A stretch of DNA of 64,000 nucleotides from JAICND01 sp040905905 (GTDB taxonomy: Bacteria; Actinomycetota; Acidimicrobiia; Spongiisociales; ZC4RG35): contig JBBDQN010000053.1 of assembly GCA_040905905.1 (NCBI GenBank), forward strand, positions 1-64,000, written 5' to 3'. Positions 45,726-54,606 of the stretch are shown piece by piece (positions within the stretch are counted from its first letter, which is position 1; every line of letters begins with the position of its first letter). Both the position numbers and the translations under genes were made by a program. The notes under the pieces are model-generated. The model had not been told where the DNA came from and made no database searches. It worked only from the letters and a program-made list of their open reading frames with translations.

Positions 45726-46754
45726 ATGAGATTCAGTGGACGCTTGCAGATAGAAGCGGACCCGCACAACTGGCTAAAAGCCGACCTGATGGTCGCCAAG
45801 GGCCGGGTGGAGTTGGTCTCCGCGTCTGAGCTATTGGGAAGTTGGTCGACGGGACAGGTCGTTGCCGAAAGGGTGGAAGGTGACAGGTTTTCGCTGCAAC
45901 TCGGCGAGGATCGGGCGCTCTTTATCGCCGACGACGCTCTCAGCTTCTCCTATGAGGCAATGCCCCAGCTCAACAAACGTCAGCTTCTACCGGTGGGCGT
46001 GATGGACAAGCTCAAGGCAGGGTTGCGAGGTGATGATTCCCGCGAGGCCGTTGTCGTCAACGAACCGACCGCCGCCAGTTCCTCGGAGTCACCGGCGGCC
46101 AGCACAGGCAAGAGGCTGCGAGAGTTGATTAAGGAAGCGTCGGGTTTGTCATCGGCTCCGACCGAGGCACCGGCCAGCGCTGGTGCCATTGTCGAGAAAA
46201 AGGCTGGGCACTCACTGGAAGGTCTTCTCCACGGACGTTCGGGAGCCAACGCCGAAGCCCCTGTGATCCACATGGATATAGAAGGACCTCCAGATGACGG
46301 CGACCTCGCTACTGAGGACTTACTCGAGAGACTCTTCGATGCGCCCGATGCGCCTGAACGTGAACTGGCCTCTTCCGACCAGCCGTCCCTGCCCGAATCC
46401 CTGTGGGCCGACCCGGTGATCGCCAAGCCGCCACCAGAGCAATTGGCCCCGGAGGTACCGGTCGTAGACACCTGGCACATGTCGGAACCACCGGTCGATC
46501 TCTCTCCCAACGAGAGGCCGAATTGGGGATCTTCATTGTCTTCGCGGCTGTCCGGCCATCCTGTCGAGAGGCCGTCGTGGGCCTCCCCGTTTGAGGCAAC
46601 ACAGTCTGAGTCGCCCGCGCAGCCGGCCGAAGTGGTCGACGCCCTCGACCGGATCGTCACCGACGTGAAATCAGGCGCGCTTTCGGCCGAGCAGGTGAAC
46701 GCTATCACTGCTCTTGTGGAGGCCGTGCGGCAGGCGCTTCGCGCCAAGATCTGA
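45726..46754 (+). CDS. unknown protein with N-terminal PH-like domain, inside hut cluster
   Basis: 342 residues. Residues 1-80 form a small beta domain (FSGRLQIEADPHNWLKADL, then VELVSASELLGSW and LGEDRALFIAD) that aligns with the N-terminus of the protein at 58394-59017. The rest (about 100-310) is low-complexity, rich in Pro, Ser, Glu and Asp with PERELASSDQP-like stretches and no hydrophobic helix. The last 35 residues (VVDALDRIVTDVKSGALSA) form a likely amphipathic helix. GGAGG precedes the start; a GTG at 45723 is possible. Nothing links it to histidine metabolism except position between hutH and hutU. Confidence 0.75.
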   Translation: MRFSGRLQIEADPHNWLKADLMVAKGRVELVSASELLGSWSTGQVVAERVEGDRFSLQLGEDRALFIADDALSFSYEAMPQLNKRQLLPVGVMDKLKAGLRGDDSREAVVVNEPTAASSSESPAASTGKRLRELIKEASGLSSAPTEAPASAGAIVEKKAGHSLEGLLHGRSGANAEAPVIHMDIEGPPDDGDLATEDLLERLFDAPDAPERELASSDQPSLPESLWADPVIAKPPPEQLAPEVPVVDTWHMSEPPVDLSPNERPNWGSSLSSRLSGHPVERPSWASPFEATQSESPAQPAEVVDALDRIVTDVKSGALSAEQVNAITALVEAVRQALRAKI

Positions 46755-46779
46755 TCGGCCCACTCGTGACGGTCGGGGT

Positions 46780-46785
46780 TATGGT
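46780..46785 (+). promoter_or_regulatory. candidate -10 box before hutU
   Basis: TATGGT ends 8 nt before ATG 46794. Confidence 0.3.
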
Positions 46786-46793
46786 GCGACCCA

Positions 46794-48446
46794 ATGGTGC
46801 GTGCCCAACGTGGCTCCGAGCTGACCTGTCAGGGATGGTTGCAGGAAGCTGCCCTCCGTTGCCTCCAGAACAACCTCGATCCCGAGGTGGCCGAGTATCC
46901 CGATGAGTTGATCGTGTACGGCGGCCGGGGAAAAGCTGCCCGCGACTGGCCTTCGTACCACGCCATCGTCGACTGCCTAACCAACCTTGCCAACGACGAG
47001 ACACTGTTGGTGCAGTCGGGCAAACCGGTAGGGATACTGCGAACCCACCCGCTTGCTCCCCGAGTGCTCATCGCCAACTCGCTGTTAGTCCCGGAGTGGG
47101 CCACGTGGGAGCACTTCTGGGAACTGGAGGCGGCCGGGCTGATGATGTACGGTCAGATGACGGCAGGTTCCTGGATCTACATCGGTACCCAGGGGATTCT
47201 CCAGGGGACTTATCAAACCTTCGTGGCGCTAGCCGAGCAGCGGTTCGGCGGATCGTTGAAAGGGACAGTGACACTCACGGCTGGTCTGGGGGGAATGGGC
47301 GGGGCCCAACCACTGGCCATAACAATGAATGGTGGGGTGGCCCTGGTGGTGGAAGTTGACCCAGCCCGCATGCAGAGGCGGCTAGATGTGGGCTACCTTG
47401 ATGAGGCGGCCGCCGACCTCGACGATGGGCTCGCAAGGGCCGAGGTGGCGAGACGGGATGGTCGGGCGATCTCGATCGGGATTCCAGGCAACGCCGCCGA
47501 CCTGTTTCCCGAGATCCTGCGGCGGGGCTTTCCTGTCGACATCGTCACCGACCAAACCTCTGCCCACGACCCGCTCAACGGCTACATACCGAATGGCTTT
47601 ACCCCCGATTCGGCTGCCGAATTGCGCCGGGCCGAACCTGGCCGATACATCGCCGAAGCGCGCAGGGCAATGGCCGAACATTGTGCAGCGATGGTCGGCT
47701 TTCACCTCGCCGGCTCTGAGACATTCGACTACGGGAACAACCTCCGGGGAGAGGCGGCGAAGGCCGGTTTCGGGGATGCCTTCTCTTACCCCGGGTTTGT
47801 CCCTGCCTACATCAGGCCACTGTTCTGTGAAGGCCTCGGCCCCTTCCGTTGGGTTGCCCTTTCGGGTGATCCCGCCGACATCGCCGCCACCGACCGGGCG
47901 GTCGCCGCTCTGTTCCCCGACAACGACCCCCTCCAGCGATGGCTGACCCTGGCCCAAAAGCGCGTGCCCTTCCAGGGTCTCCCCGCCCGGATCTGCTGGC
48001 TGGGATACGGCGAACGACATCTTGCGGGTCTGGCCTTCAACCACCTGGTGGCAAGGGGAGAGGTGTCGGCTCCAATTGTCATTGGGCGGGACCATCTCGA
48101 CTCCGGTTCGGTTGCCTCGCCCTTTCGGGAGACCGAGGCAATGTTGGACGGCTCCGACGCCGTAGCCGACTGGCCGATCTTGAACGCATTGGTCAACACC
48201 GCATCAGGCGCGGCCTGGGTGGCGGTTCATCACGGCGGGGGAGTGGGGATGGGCAAATCCATCCATGCAGGGGCACAGGTGGTGGCCGACGGAACCGCCG
48301 ATGGAGAGATGCGGGTCGAGAGGGTCCTCACCAACGACCCGGCGATGGGGGTCTTGCGCCATGCCGACGCGGGATATCAACGGGCTCAGGCTGTTGCCAA
48401 GGAACGAGGCGTCAGAGTGCCGATGCCGGGTCCCGACCCCCGGTAG
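46794..48446 (+). CDS. hutU: urocanate hydratase
   Basis: 550 residues, normal length. It adds water to urocanate to give imidazolone propionate, using NAD+ as an electrophilic cofactor. The NAD loop GLGGMGGAQPLAITMNGG, the substrate region DQTSAHDPLNGYIP and the active-site segment ARICWLGYGERH are all present. Second enzyme of the pathway; hutI follows 9 bp later. Confidence 0.96.
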   Translation: MVRAQRGSELTCQGWLQEAALRCLQNNLDPEVAEYPDELIVYGGRGKAARDWPSYHAIVDCLTNLANDETLLVQSGKPVGILRTHPLAPRVLIANSLLVPEWATWEHFWELEAAGLMMYGQMTAGSWIYIGTQGILQGTYQTFVALAEQRFGGSLKGTVTLTAGLGGMGGAQPLAITMNGGVALVVEVDPARMQRRLDVGYLDEAAADLDDGLARAEVARRDGRAISIGIPGNAADLFPEILRRGFPVDIVTDQTSAHDPLNGYIPNGFTPDSAAELRRAEPGRYIAEARRAMAEHCAAMVGFHLAGSETFDYGNNLRGEAAKAGFGDAFSYPGFVPAYIRPLFCEGLGPFRWVALSGDPADIAATDRAVAALFPDNDPLQRWLTLAQKRVPFQGLPARICWLGYGERHLAGLAFNHLVARGEVSAPIVIGRDHLDSGSVASPFRETEAMLDGSDAVADWPILNALVNTASGAAWVAVHHGGGVGMGKSIHAGAQVVADGTADGEMRVERVLTNDPAMGVLRHADAGYQRAQAVAKERGVRVPMPGPDPR

Positions 48447-48449
48447 CCT
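48444..48449 (+). promoter_or_regulatory. candidate -10 box, leaderless hutI transcript
   Basis: TAGCCT ends 6 nt before GTG 48456. Its first three bases are also the hutU stop codon, so the match could be partly chance. Confidence 0.35.
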
Positions 48450-48455
48450 CGCCGC

Positions 48456-49838
48456 GTGGCCCGTTTGCTCCATTGCTCCTTCTGCGGTCGCCCCGAAAAC
48501 CAGGTGGGGCGACTGGTGGCGGGGCCGGGTCGGGTGGCGATATGCGACGAGTGTGTGGCGCTAGCACACGATGTCGCATTGCCGGCGGCGATTCCACCCA
48601 CTGGCGACCTTTTGCTCTCGGAGATAGAGGAACTGGTCACCAACGACGCGCGCCGTGGGGGTCTGTTGGGAATCGTCAATGACGCTGCGGTGGCAATCCG
48701 TGAGGGCCGGGTCACCTGGGTAGGGCCCGAGGCGGAAATGCCGCGACGTTATCGTGACCTTCCGGAGCTCACTTGCCGGAATCGGGCGGTCATGCCCGGC
48801 TTTGTCGATGCCCACACCCATCTTGTTTTTGGCGGACACAGGGCAGGTGAGTTTTCGCGCCGTTTAGGTGGCGCTACCTATCTGGAGCTTCAGGCCGACG
48901 GTGGGGGAATCAACTCCACGGTGCAGGCCACCCGGGCTGCCAGCCCTGCCCAGTTGTTGGACGGAGCAGTGGAGCGGGCAGGATTTATGCTCGAGCACGG
49001 CACCACCACTGTGGAGATCAAGTCAGGGTATGGCCTGGAGACCCGCGCCGAAATCGCCTCCCTCGAAGTGGCTCGTCAGGTCGGACGCCAGCTCCCAATT
49101 GATGTTGTGCCAACGTTCCTTGGGGCGCATCTGATTCCTCCGGAGTTCGGCCGCGATCCCGAGGGCTACCTGCGGGTCTTGGAGGACGAGATGCTTCCCG
49201 TCGTCGCCCGGTTGGCCACCTACTGTGACGTGTTCTGTGACGAGGGGGCCTTTACCCCCTCCCAGGCTCGCCGGATACTTCGGGCCGCTGCCCGATATGG
49301 TCTCAAACCAAGGATCCACGCCAACCAGCTCGGTGCGACCGGTGGGGTGGAGGTAGCGGCGGAGCTGGGAGTTGTGTCCGCCGATCATCTCGAACATGTC
49401 GATGAGACCGGAGCCGACCGTCTCAAGGCGGCCGGGGTGGTGGCAGTGTTGTGCCCGACCGTCTCGTGGTCGATGCGTCTGACCCAGGCACCGGGGCCGA
49501 TGTTGTGGGACAAGGGGCTCACCGTGGCGGTGGCCTCTGACTGCAATCCCGGTACGTCCTACATCGCCAGCATGCAGCTGGTAATTGCGGTCGCCTGTCT
49601 GGACATGGGTTTGTCTCTGGAACAGGCGGTCTGGTCGGCTACGCGGGGCGGAGCCCTGGCCCTTGAGGAGCCCGACAAAGGCCGGATTACACCGGGAGCG
49701 GTCGCCGACCTGATTGTCCTGGGAGCCGACTCCTACCGCCATCTGGCCTACCGCCCTGACCAGAACCTGGTGGAAACGGTCGTTAAAAGTGGAGGAGTGG
49801 TGGTGGGAAACCTGCAACTGCAAGGCTTTTCTGCCTAA
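48456..49838 (+). CDS. hutI: imidazolonepropionase with N-terminal ClpX-type zinc finger
   Basis: 460 residues, about 50 more than normal HutI. Residues 7-36 are a C4 zinc finger of the ClpX type: Cys7, Cys10, Cys30 and Cys33, with CSFCGRPENQVGRLVAGPG and AICDECVALAHDV closely matching the ClpX zinc-binding domain. From about 50 on it is a standard amidohydrolase: HTH metal ligands His120/His122, RIHANQLG, ADHLEHV and the Asp in VASDCNPGTS. It opens imidazolone propionate to formiminoglutamate. No Met lies between the two parts, and the TAGCCT-N6-GTG spacing points to the fused start. In ClpX this finger binds adaptors and substrates. Confidence 0.93.
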   Translation: MARLLHCSFCGRPENQVGRLVAGPGRVAICDECVALAHDVALPAAIPPTGDLLLSEIEELVTNDARRGGLLGIVNDAAVAIREGRVTWVGPEAEMPRRYRDLPELTCRNRAVMPGFVDAHTHLVFGGHRAGEFSRRLGGATYLELQADGGGINSTVQATRAASPAQLLDGAVERAGFMLEHGTTTVEIKSGYGLETRAEIASLEVARQVGRQLPIDVVPTFLGAHLIPPEFGRDPEGYLRVLEDEMLPVVARLATYCDVFCDEGAFTPSQARRILRAAARYGLKPRIHANQLGATGGVEVAAELGVVSADHLEHVDETGADRLKAAGVVAVLCPTVSWSMRLTQAPGPMLWDKGLTVAVASDCNPGTSYIASMQLVIAVACLDMGLSLEQAVWSATRGGALALEEPDKGRITPGAVADLIVLGADSYRHLAYRPDQNLVETVVKSGGVVVGNLQLQGFSA

Positions 49839-49892
49839 CCTAGGCTGGCGGCGCCATCGGGAGGCCGCTTCGCAAAACCCAAAGGAGGGGTA

Positions 49893-50186
49893 GTGAATAA
49901 GACGGAAATGGCACAGAAGCTCGCCAAACAAACTGGTTTGAGCCAGACCGTTGCAACCGACGTAATCGATGCAATCTTCTCCACGGATTCTGGCAAAGGA
50001 ATCATCGCCGTCGAACTGGACGGCGGCGAGAAGGTGACAATTTCTGGTTTTGGCACGTTCTCGACCAAGAGCCGGGCCGCCCGGAAGGGGCGTAACCCCG
50101 CCACCGGTCAGGAAATCAGCATTCCCGCCCGCAAGTACACCCACTTCTCGCCGGCTAAAGGCTTGAAGGATCGCGTAGCGGTCTAA
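49893..50186 (+). CDS. hup: DNA-binding protein HU
   Basis: 97 residues, GTG start after AAAGGAGGGG. The HU/IHF fold is clear: helices MNKTEMAQKLAKQTGLSQ, then GEKVTISGFGTFSTKSRAARKGRNP with the DNA-binding arm (GRNPATGQEISIPA). No lysine-rich C-terminal tail of the mycobacterial HupB type. It bends and packs DNA. Followed by a strong terminator. Confidence 0.95.
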   Translation: MNKTEMAQKLAKQTGLSQTVATDVIDAIFSTDSGKGIIAVELDGGEKVTISGFGTFSTKSRAARKGRNPATGQEISIPARKYTHFSPAKGLKDRVAV

Positions 50187-50216
50187 CCGAATCAATGACC
50201 GCGTATGCGGACTCTG

Positions 50217-50243
50217 GTAGGGCCCCTGCGGGGGCCCTACTTT
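50217..50243 (+). terminator. rho-independent terminator after HU
   Basis: GTAGGGCCCC and GGGGCCCTAC form a 10-bp stem with a 4-nt loop, followed by TTT. Confidence 0.85.
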
Positions 50244-50250
50244 GGTTGCG

Positions 50251-51024
50251 GTGAGCAACCTCCTTTTCCGGACGGACCGACCGGTGGGAATCGCCCACCG
50301 GGGATCGCGGCTGTTGTGGCCGGAGAACACGATGACCGCATTTGGGAATGCGACAGATCTGGGATACCGGTTTCTCGAGACAGATCTCAGGGTGACTGGC
50401 GACGGGGTCCTGGTGGCCATTCACGACGCCAATTTGGACCGCACCACCGATGGCCGGGGGCCGATCACCGACCTCAGCTGGGAGAAGGTGGCCCGGTTCG
50501 ACGCCGGTTTCAACCACCGGGTTGGTAGCTCGTTTCCATTCAGAGGACAAGGCGTCGGTGTCCCCCGTTTCGAAGACCTGGCACGAGCGTTTCCCCAACA
50601 TGGTTGGATCCTGGACCTCAAATCCGACGGTTCGGTCGAGGTGCTGGCACGGATGCTCCAGGAGATGGACATGACCGATAGGGTGATCGTCGGCAGCTTT
50701 TCGGCAGACCGAGTGACACTTTTCCGCCGGCTGACCGGAGGGAAGGTCGCCACTTCCACCTCCCCCCAGGAAACGATCGAGGCGGTCGTGGAGGGATCTC
50801 TACGGGGCCTTTTGACGGGACCGGCTGAAGCGTTGCAGATACCGATCACCTGGTATGGCGTGCCGATCGTTACCTCTAATTTGGTAAAGGCCGCCCATGC
50901 CGCCGACCGCCTGATTCATGTCTGGACGATCAACCGGCTCGAGGACATGGGGATGCTGCTCGAACTGGGCGTTGATGGCCTCATCACCGACCGGCCGGAC
51001 TTGCTGTCGCCATTGCTGGGCTGA
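50251..51024 (+). CDS. glpQ: glycerophosphodiester phosphodiesterase
   Basis: 257 residues, TIM barrel of the GDPD family. HRGSRLLWPENTMTAF carries the catalytic His and Glu, ETDLRVTGDGVLVAIHD the metal Glu/Asp and second His, DRTTDGRG follows. It releases glycerol-3-phosphate from deacylated phospholipids. No signal peptide, so cytoplasmic (UgpQ-like). GTG 50251 chosen; the frame opens at a TTG inside the terminator region. An unrelated histidine kinase follows on the same strand. Confidence 0.9.
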   Translation: MSNLLFRTDRPVGIAHRGSRLLWPENTMTAFGNATDLGYRFLETDLRVTGDGVLVAIHDANLDRTTDGRGPITDLSWEKVARFDAGFNHRVGSSFPFRGQGVGVPRFEDLARAFPQHGWILDLKSDGSVEVLARMLQEMDMTDRVIVGSFSADRVTLFRRLTGGKVATSTSPQETIEAVVEGSLRGLLTGPAEALQIPITWYGVPIVTSNLVKAAHAADRLIHVWTINRLEDMGMLLELGVDGLITDRPDLLSPLLG

Positions 51025-51071
51025 GTCCTTCGGCCTCTTCAGATGACCCGCCAACTGGCCGATGCCACCTC

Positions 51072-52082
51072 ATGGCGATCAAGCCGTTGCCACGCGCTGC
51101 CTGGGTGGTGCTTGCCTGGACCCTCTACCTGGCCTCCTGGCCGCTGGGTCACGGCAGCGTCGTCAATGACGTATACGCGGTTGCGGCCTTTGGCCCTCTG
51201 CTGATCGGAGCCTGGCACTACGGGCTCCGGGGGGCGGTGGTGTCGGTTTCACTCTTCTTTCCGATACAGATTGGGCTATATCTGGCCAGCGGCCACGACT
51301 GGGGCTGGGACATGCTGGCGGGGCAGGCGGGTGCCACCGGCCTAGGCGTGATGGCGATCGTCACCATTTGCGCCGGGGTCACTTCGGACTCATACAAGAA
51401 CATGCTGCGGGCCTTGCGCTCCCAGGCCGACCTGGTGGCTGCGGTCTCACATGAGGTTCGAACTCCGTTGACCGCGGTAGTCGGGATTGCCCGCGAGCTC
51501 GAAGACAGCTGGCCGACCCTGCCCGACGAGGTGCGCCGCGAACTCGTAGGGCTGGTCGCCGAGCAAGCGGTTGACATGACGGCCATCGTCGAGGACCTCC
51601 TTACTGCGGCCAAGGCCGAACAGGGACAGTTGGCGATTGAGGCTTCGGTGGCAGACCTGACCGAGATCGCTTCTTCGGTGGTGGGACAGCTGCGATTGGG
51701 GTCGCCCGTGCAGGGGCGGGCTATTGCCTGGGCTGATCCAGGTCGGGCCCGGCAGGTAATCAGAAACCTCGTGGTGAATGCTGCTCGTTACGGCGGGCCC
51801 GAAGTCGAACTCACCGCGGGGACCAACGGCTCCATGGTGTGGATCGAAGTCTCTGATGACGGCAAGGGTGTCCCTCCCGAGCAGGTCAAGACATTGTTCA
51901 ACGCTTTTGCCGCCAATAAGGACCGGGTCGACTCCCACGGCCTGGGTCTGGCGCTTTCCCGCCAGCTGGCGGTGCTGATGGAGGGTGACGTCACTTATAC
52001 CCGCGCCAACGGCAGAACGGTGTTCCGCCTGAGTCTGCCCAAGGCGGTCGTGGCGGAGCCACTGGCCGGTCGCTTCAGCTGA
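51072..52082 (+). CDS. orphan sensor histidine kinase
   Basis: 336 residues: four short membrane helices (about 8-100) with almost no outside domain, a HisKA domain (phosphoacceptor His in AAVSHEVRTPLTAV near 125) and a HATPase domain (about 215-325, with NLVVNAARYG, DDGKGVP and HGLGLAL). No response regulator is adjacent, so its partner is elsewhere. The lack of a large sensor domain suggests sensing within the membrane. Its end overlaps leuD on the other strand by 8 bp. Confidence 0.9.
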   Translation: MAIKPLPRAAWVVLAWTLYLASWPLGHGSVVNDVYAVAAFGPLLIGAWHYGLRGAVVSVSLFFPIQIGLYLASGHDWGWDMLAGQAGATGLGVMAIVTICAGVTSDSYKNMLRALRSQADLVAAVSHEVRTPLTAVVGIARELEDSWPTLPDEVRRELVGLVAEQAVDMTAIVEDLLTAAKAEQGQLAIEASVADLTEIASSVVGQLRLGSPVQGRAIAWADPGRARQVIRNLVVNAARYGGPEVELTAGTNGSMVWIEVSDDGKGVPPEQVKTLFNAFAANKDRVDSHGLGLALSRQLAVLMEGDVTYTRANGRTVFRLSLPKAVVAEPLAGRFS

Positions 52083-52665
52083 GCGCGGGGCGATAGGTGG
52101 GGCGTGCGAGTTCGAAGGTCTCGATCTGGTTGGCGTGCCGCAACGTCAAGCCAATGTCATCGAGCCCATTCTGGAGCCGCCACTTCGTGTAGGTGTCGAT
52201 TTCGAAACGTGCATCGAACCCCGGGGCTGAAACCGTCTGAGCCGCCAGATCGATGGTCACGCGAGCCGCAGGGTCTGCCTCGGCGAGTTCGATCAGCCAT
52301 GCGATCTCCTTTTCCGACAACTCGACCGGCAGCAGTCCGATTTTTGTGCAGTTGTTGCGAAAGATGTCAGCAAAGGACGGCGCCACGATCGCCTGGAAGC
52401 CCCAGTCGGCCAATCCCCAGGGGGCGTGTTCGCGCGATGAACCGCACCCGAAATTCGGTCCTGTCACCAGGATTGAAGCTTCGCCATATTCAGGTCGGTT
52501 GGTCACGAAGTCAGGATCGGCCTTACGCCACTCCCAGAACAAAAACTCGCCATAGCCGGTGCGCTCGATCCTCTTGAGGAACTGTTTCGGCATGATCTGG
52601 TCGGTGTCCACGTTGGCCCGGGGAAGGGGAGCGAGGGTTCCCTCGATGACGTTGATCGGTTTCAT
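52075..52665 (-). CDS. leuD: 3-isopropylmalate dehydratase, small subunit
   Basis: 196 residues. LeuD forms the swivelling domain of the heterodimeric isomerase in leucine synthesis. RANVDTDQIMPKQFLKRIER and FGCGSSREHAPW are the family signatures. Its ATG overlaps the stop of the upstream flavin-type gene by 4 nt, and that gene overlaps leuC, so the three are one translation-coupled operon. Confidence 0.95.
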   Translation of the reverse strand: MKPINVIEGTLAPLPRANVDTDQIMPKQFLKRIERTGYGEFLFWEWRKADPDFVTNRPEYGEASILVTGPNFGCGSSREHAPWGLADWGFQAIVAPSFADIFRNNCTKIGLLPVELSEKEIAWLIELAEADPAARVTIDLAAQTVSAPGFDARFEIDTYTKWRLQNGLDDIGLTLRHANQIETFELARPTYRPALS

Positions 52666-53153
52666 GTCTCGAATCGAAACCGGGTGGGGGTGGAGGCGAA
52701 CTCCTCCATCGACGACATGGAAAGGGCGATGATGACGGTCGGCGCGACCCGATAGAACATGTCGGTGGTTGGTTTGTACGGGTATTTGCCTACGTAGTTG
52801 TTGGCCAACGCCTTGAAGTCGGCTCCGGCTCCGGTGTATTCGACCACGCCGCGTCCGCTGATATGAAGGCCCTTGCTTTCAACCCCGAAACCTACCCGCA
52901 AGTCGCCTGCCAGGTTGCGGGCCCATTTGGTGGTGGGGCCGCCTTCGAAGTAAAGGTGACTACCCACCCACCCACCCCAGATTGGATGGAGATGGGGCGC
53001 ACCATCAGGGCGTTTGGTAGCGATCCAATACACATTGGCTGCGGCCAGCGCCTCTCGCACCCGTACCCAGTCGAGCATTCCTTTTGGCTCTGTCGAATAT
53101 CCGTACCCAGCAGGAGCCTGCGGTCTCTCTGCAACCGGATCGGTCACGACCAC
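52662..53153 (-). CDS. pyridoxamine 5'-phosphate oxidase-fold (flavin/F420-type) protein
   Basis: 163 residues, split beta-barrel of the PNPOx/FDOR superfamily: YWIATKRPDGAPHLHPIWG near 42-60 is the usual flavin-contact strand, followed by RNLAGDLRVGFGVES. Members use FMN, F420 or heme; which cofactor cannot be told here. It lies between leuC and leuD, overlapping both, an unusual place for such a gene. Confidence 0.8.
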   Translation of the reverse strand: MVVTDPVAERPQAPAGYGYSTEPKGMLDWVRVREALAAANVYWIATKRPDGAPHLHPIWGGWVGSHLYFEGGPTTKWARNLAGDLRVGFGVESKGLHISGRGVVEYTGAGADFKALANNYVGKYPYKPTTDMFYRVAPTVIIALSMSSMEEFASTPTRFRFET

Positions 53154-54547
53154 GTCCTTATGTCGACGAAGTGGCCGGCGATGGCGGCAGCTGCGGCCAT
53201 TACCGGCGAGACCAGGTGGGTGCGGCCTCCCTGACCCTGGCGTCCCTCAAAATTGCGATTCGAGGTGGAGGCGCAACGTTCTCCCGGGGCGAGGATGTCA
53301 GGGTTCATACCTAGACACATCGAACACCCGGCGTCGCGCCATTCGAAGCCGGCGTCCTTGAAGATGAGGTCGATGCCTTCCGCTTCCGCCTGAAGTTTCA
53401 CCAGACCCGAGCCCGGAACCACCATTGCATTGACGGTTGGGGCGACCTTGCGGCCCGCCACCACAGCGGCAGCGGCGCGCAAATCCTCGATGCGGGAGTT
53501 GGTGCACGAGCCGAGGAACACCCGATCGAGGGTGATGTCGGTGATGGCGGTGCCGGGCTGGAGATCCATGTACTTCAATGCCCGGGCGATCGAATCGCGT
53601 TCACCGGGGTCGTCCGCCGAATCGGGGGAGGGGACGTGCCCGGTTACCGCCACGGTCTGGCCCGGATTGGTACCCCACGACACATAGGGATCGAGCTCGG
53701 CCGCAGCGACGTGGAGTTCGTCGTCGAACACGGCACCGGGGTCCGTGGGAAGCCGACGCCAGGCATCGAGGGCAGCTTCCCAATCGGCTCCCCTGGGAGC
53801 AAAAGGCCTCCCTTCGACATATGAGAAGGTGGTTTCGTCAGGGGCGATCATGCCTGCCCGGGCTCCGGCTTCGATCGACATGTTGCAGATCGTCATCCTG
53901 CCTTCCATCGAGAGCGAGCTGATCGTGCTTCCCCGGTACTCGATCACCTTGCCGATGCCGCCACCAGTGCCGATCCTGGCGATGATCCCGAGGACCACGT
54001 CTTTGGCGGTTACCCCGACCGGTAACTCGCCCTCAACGGTGATGGCCATCGATTGAGGTCGTTGCTGGGGAAGGGTCTGGGTGGCCAGCACGTGTTCGAC
54101 CTCGGAGGTCCCGATTCCGATCGCCAGGGCTCCGAAGGCACCATGAGTCGAAGTGTGGGAGTCGCCGCAGACGATCACCAGGCCCGGTTGGGTGAGGCCT
54201 TGCTCGGGCCCGATGATATGGACAATCCCACTCCGGGGGTCATCGAGACCGAAGAGGGTGACCCCGAAGTCGGCGCAGTTGCGGATCAAGGAGTCGATTT
54301 GAATCTTCGACATCGGGTCGGTGATGCCGAGATGACGGTCGGTGGTCGGGACCCCGTGGTCGATCGTGGCCAGGGTGAGATCGGGTCGGCGCACGGGTCG
54401 GTTGTGGATCCGCAGGGAGTCAAAGGCTTGGGGAGAGGTGACTTCGTGTACGAGGTGAAGATCGACGTACAACAGGTCGGGCTCACCGGGTACCGAACGC
54501 ACCAGGTGGCCTTCCCAAACCTTGTCGAAGAGCGTGGCCGGCTTCAT
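53144..54547 (-). CDS. leuC: 3-isopropylmalate dehydratase, large subunit
   Basis: 467 residues, normal length. LeuC carries the [4Fe-4S] cluster; ligand cysteines are in FLGSCTNSR and in CSMCLGMN. VCGDSHTSTHGAFGALAIG is the aconitase signature. It isomerises 2- and 3-isopropylmalate. TAACCT lies 8 nt before the ATG on the minus strand. Confidence 0.95.
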   Translation of the reverse strand: MKPATLFDKVWEGHLVRSVPGEPDLLYVDLHLVHEVTSPQAFDSLRIHNRPVRRPDLTLATIDHGVPTTDRHLGITDPMSKIQIDSLIRNCADFGVTLFGLDDPRSGIVHIIGPEQGLTQPGLVIVCGDSHTSTHGAFGALAIGIGTSEVEHVLATQTLPQQRPQSMAITVEGELPVGVTAKDVVLGIIARIGTGGGIGKVIEYRGSTISSLSMEGRMTICNMSIEAGARAGMIAPDETTFSYVEGRPFAPRGADWEAALDAWRRLPTDPGAVFDDELHVAAAELDPYVSWGTNPGQTVAVTGHVPSPDSADDPGERDSIARALKYMDLQPGTAITDITLDRVFLGSCTNSRIEDLRAAAAVVAGRKVAPTVNAMVVPGSGLVKLQAEAEGIDLIFKDAGFEWRDAGCSMCLGMNPDILAPGERCASTSNRNFEGRQGQGGRTHLVSPVMAAAAAIAGHFVDIRTWS

Positions 54548-54606
54548 CTAGCCCTAGGTTACAGGGGGGTGAAAAAACCCCGACTTGGAGTAGCCTCATT
54601 ACCGGG

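Noticed and set aside
54566..54581. GGGGT-AAAAA-ACCCC hairpin between leuC and the next gene as a leucine attenuator
   Set aside because: Stem of only 5 bp, no leader peptide with leucine codons on the leuC strand and no following anti-terminator; too weak to claim.
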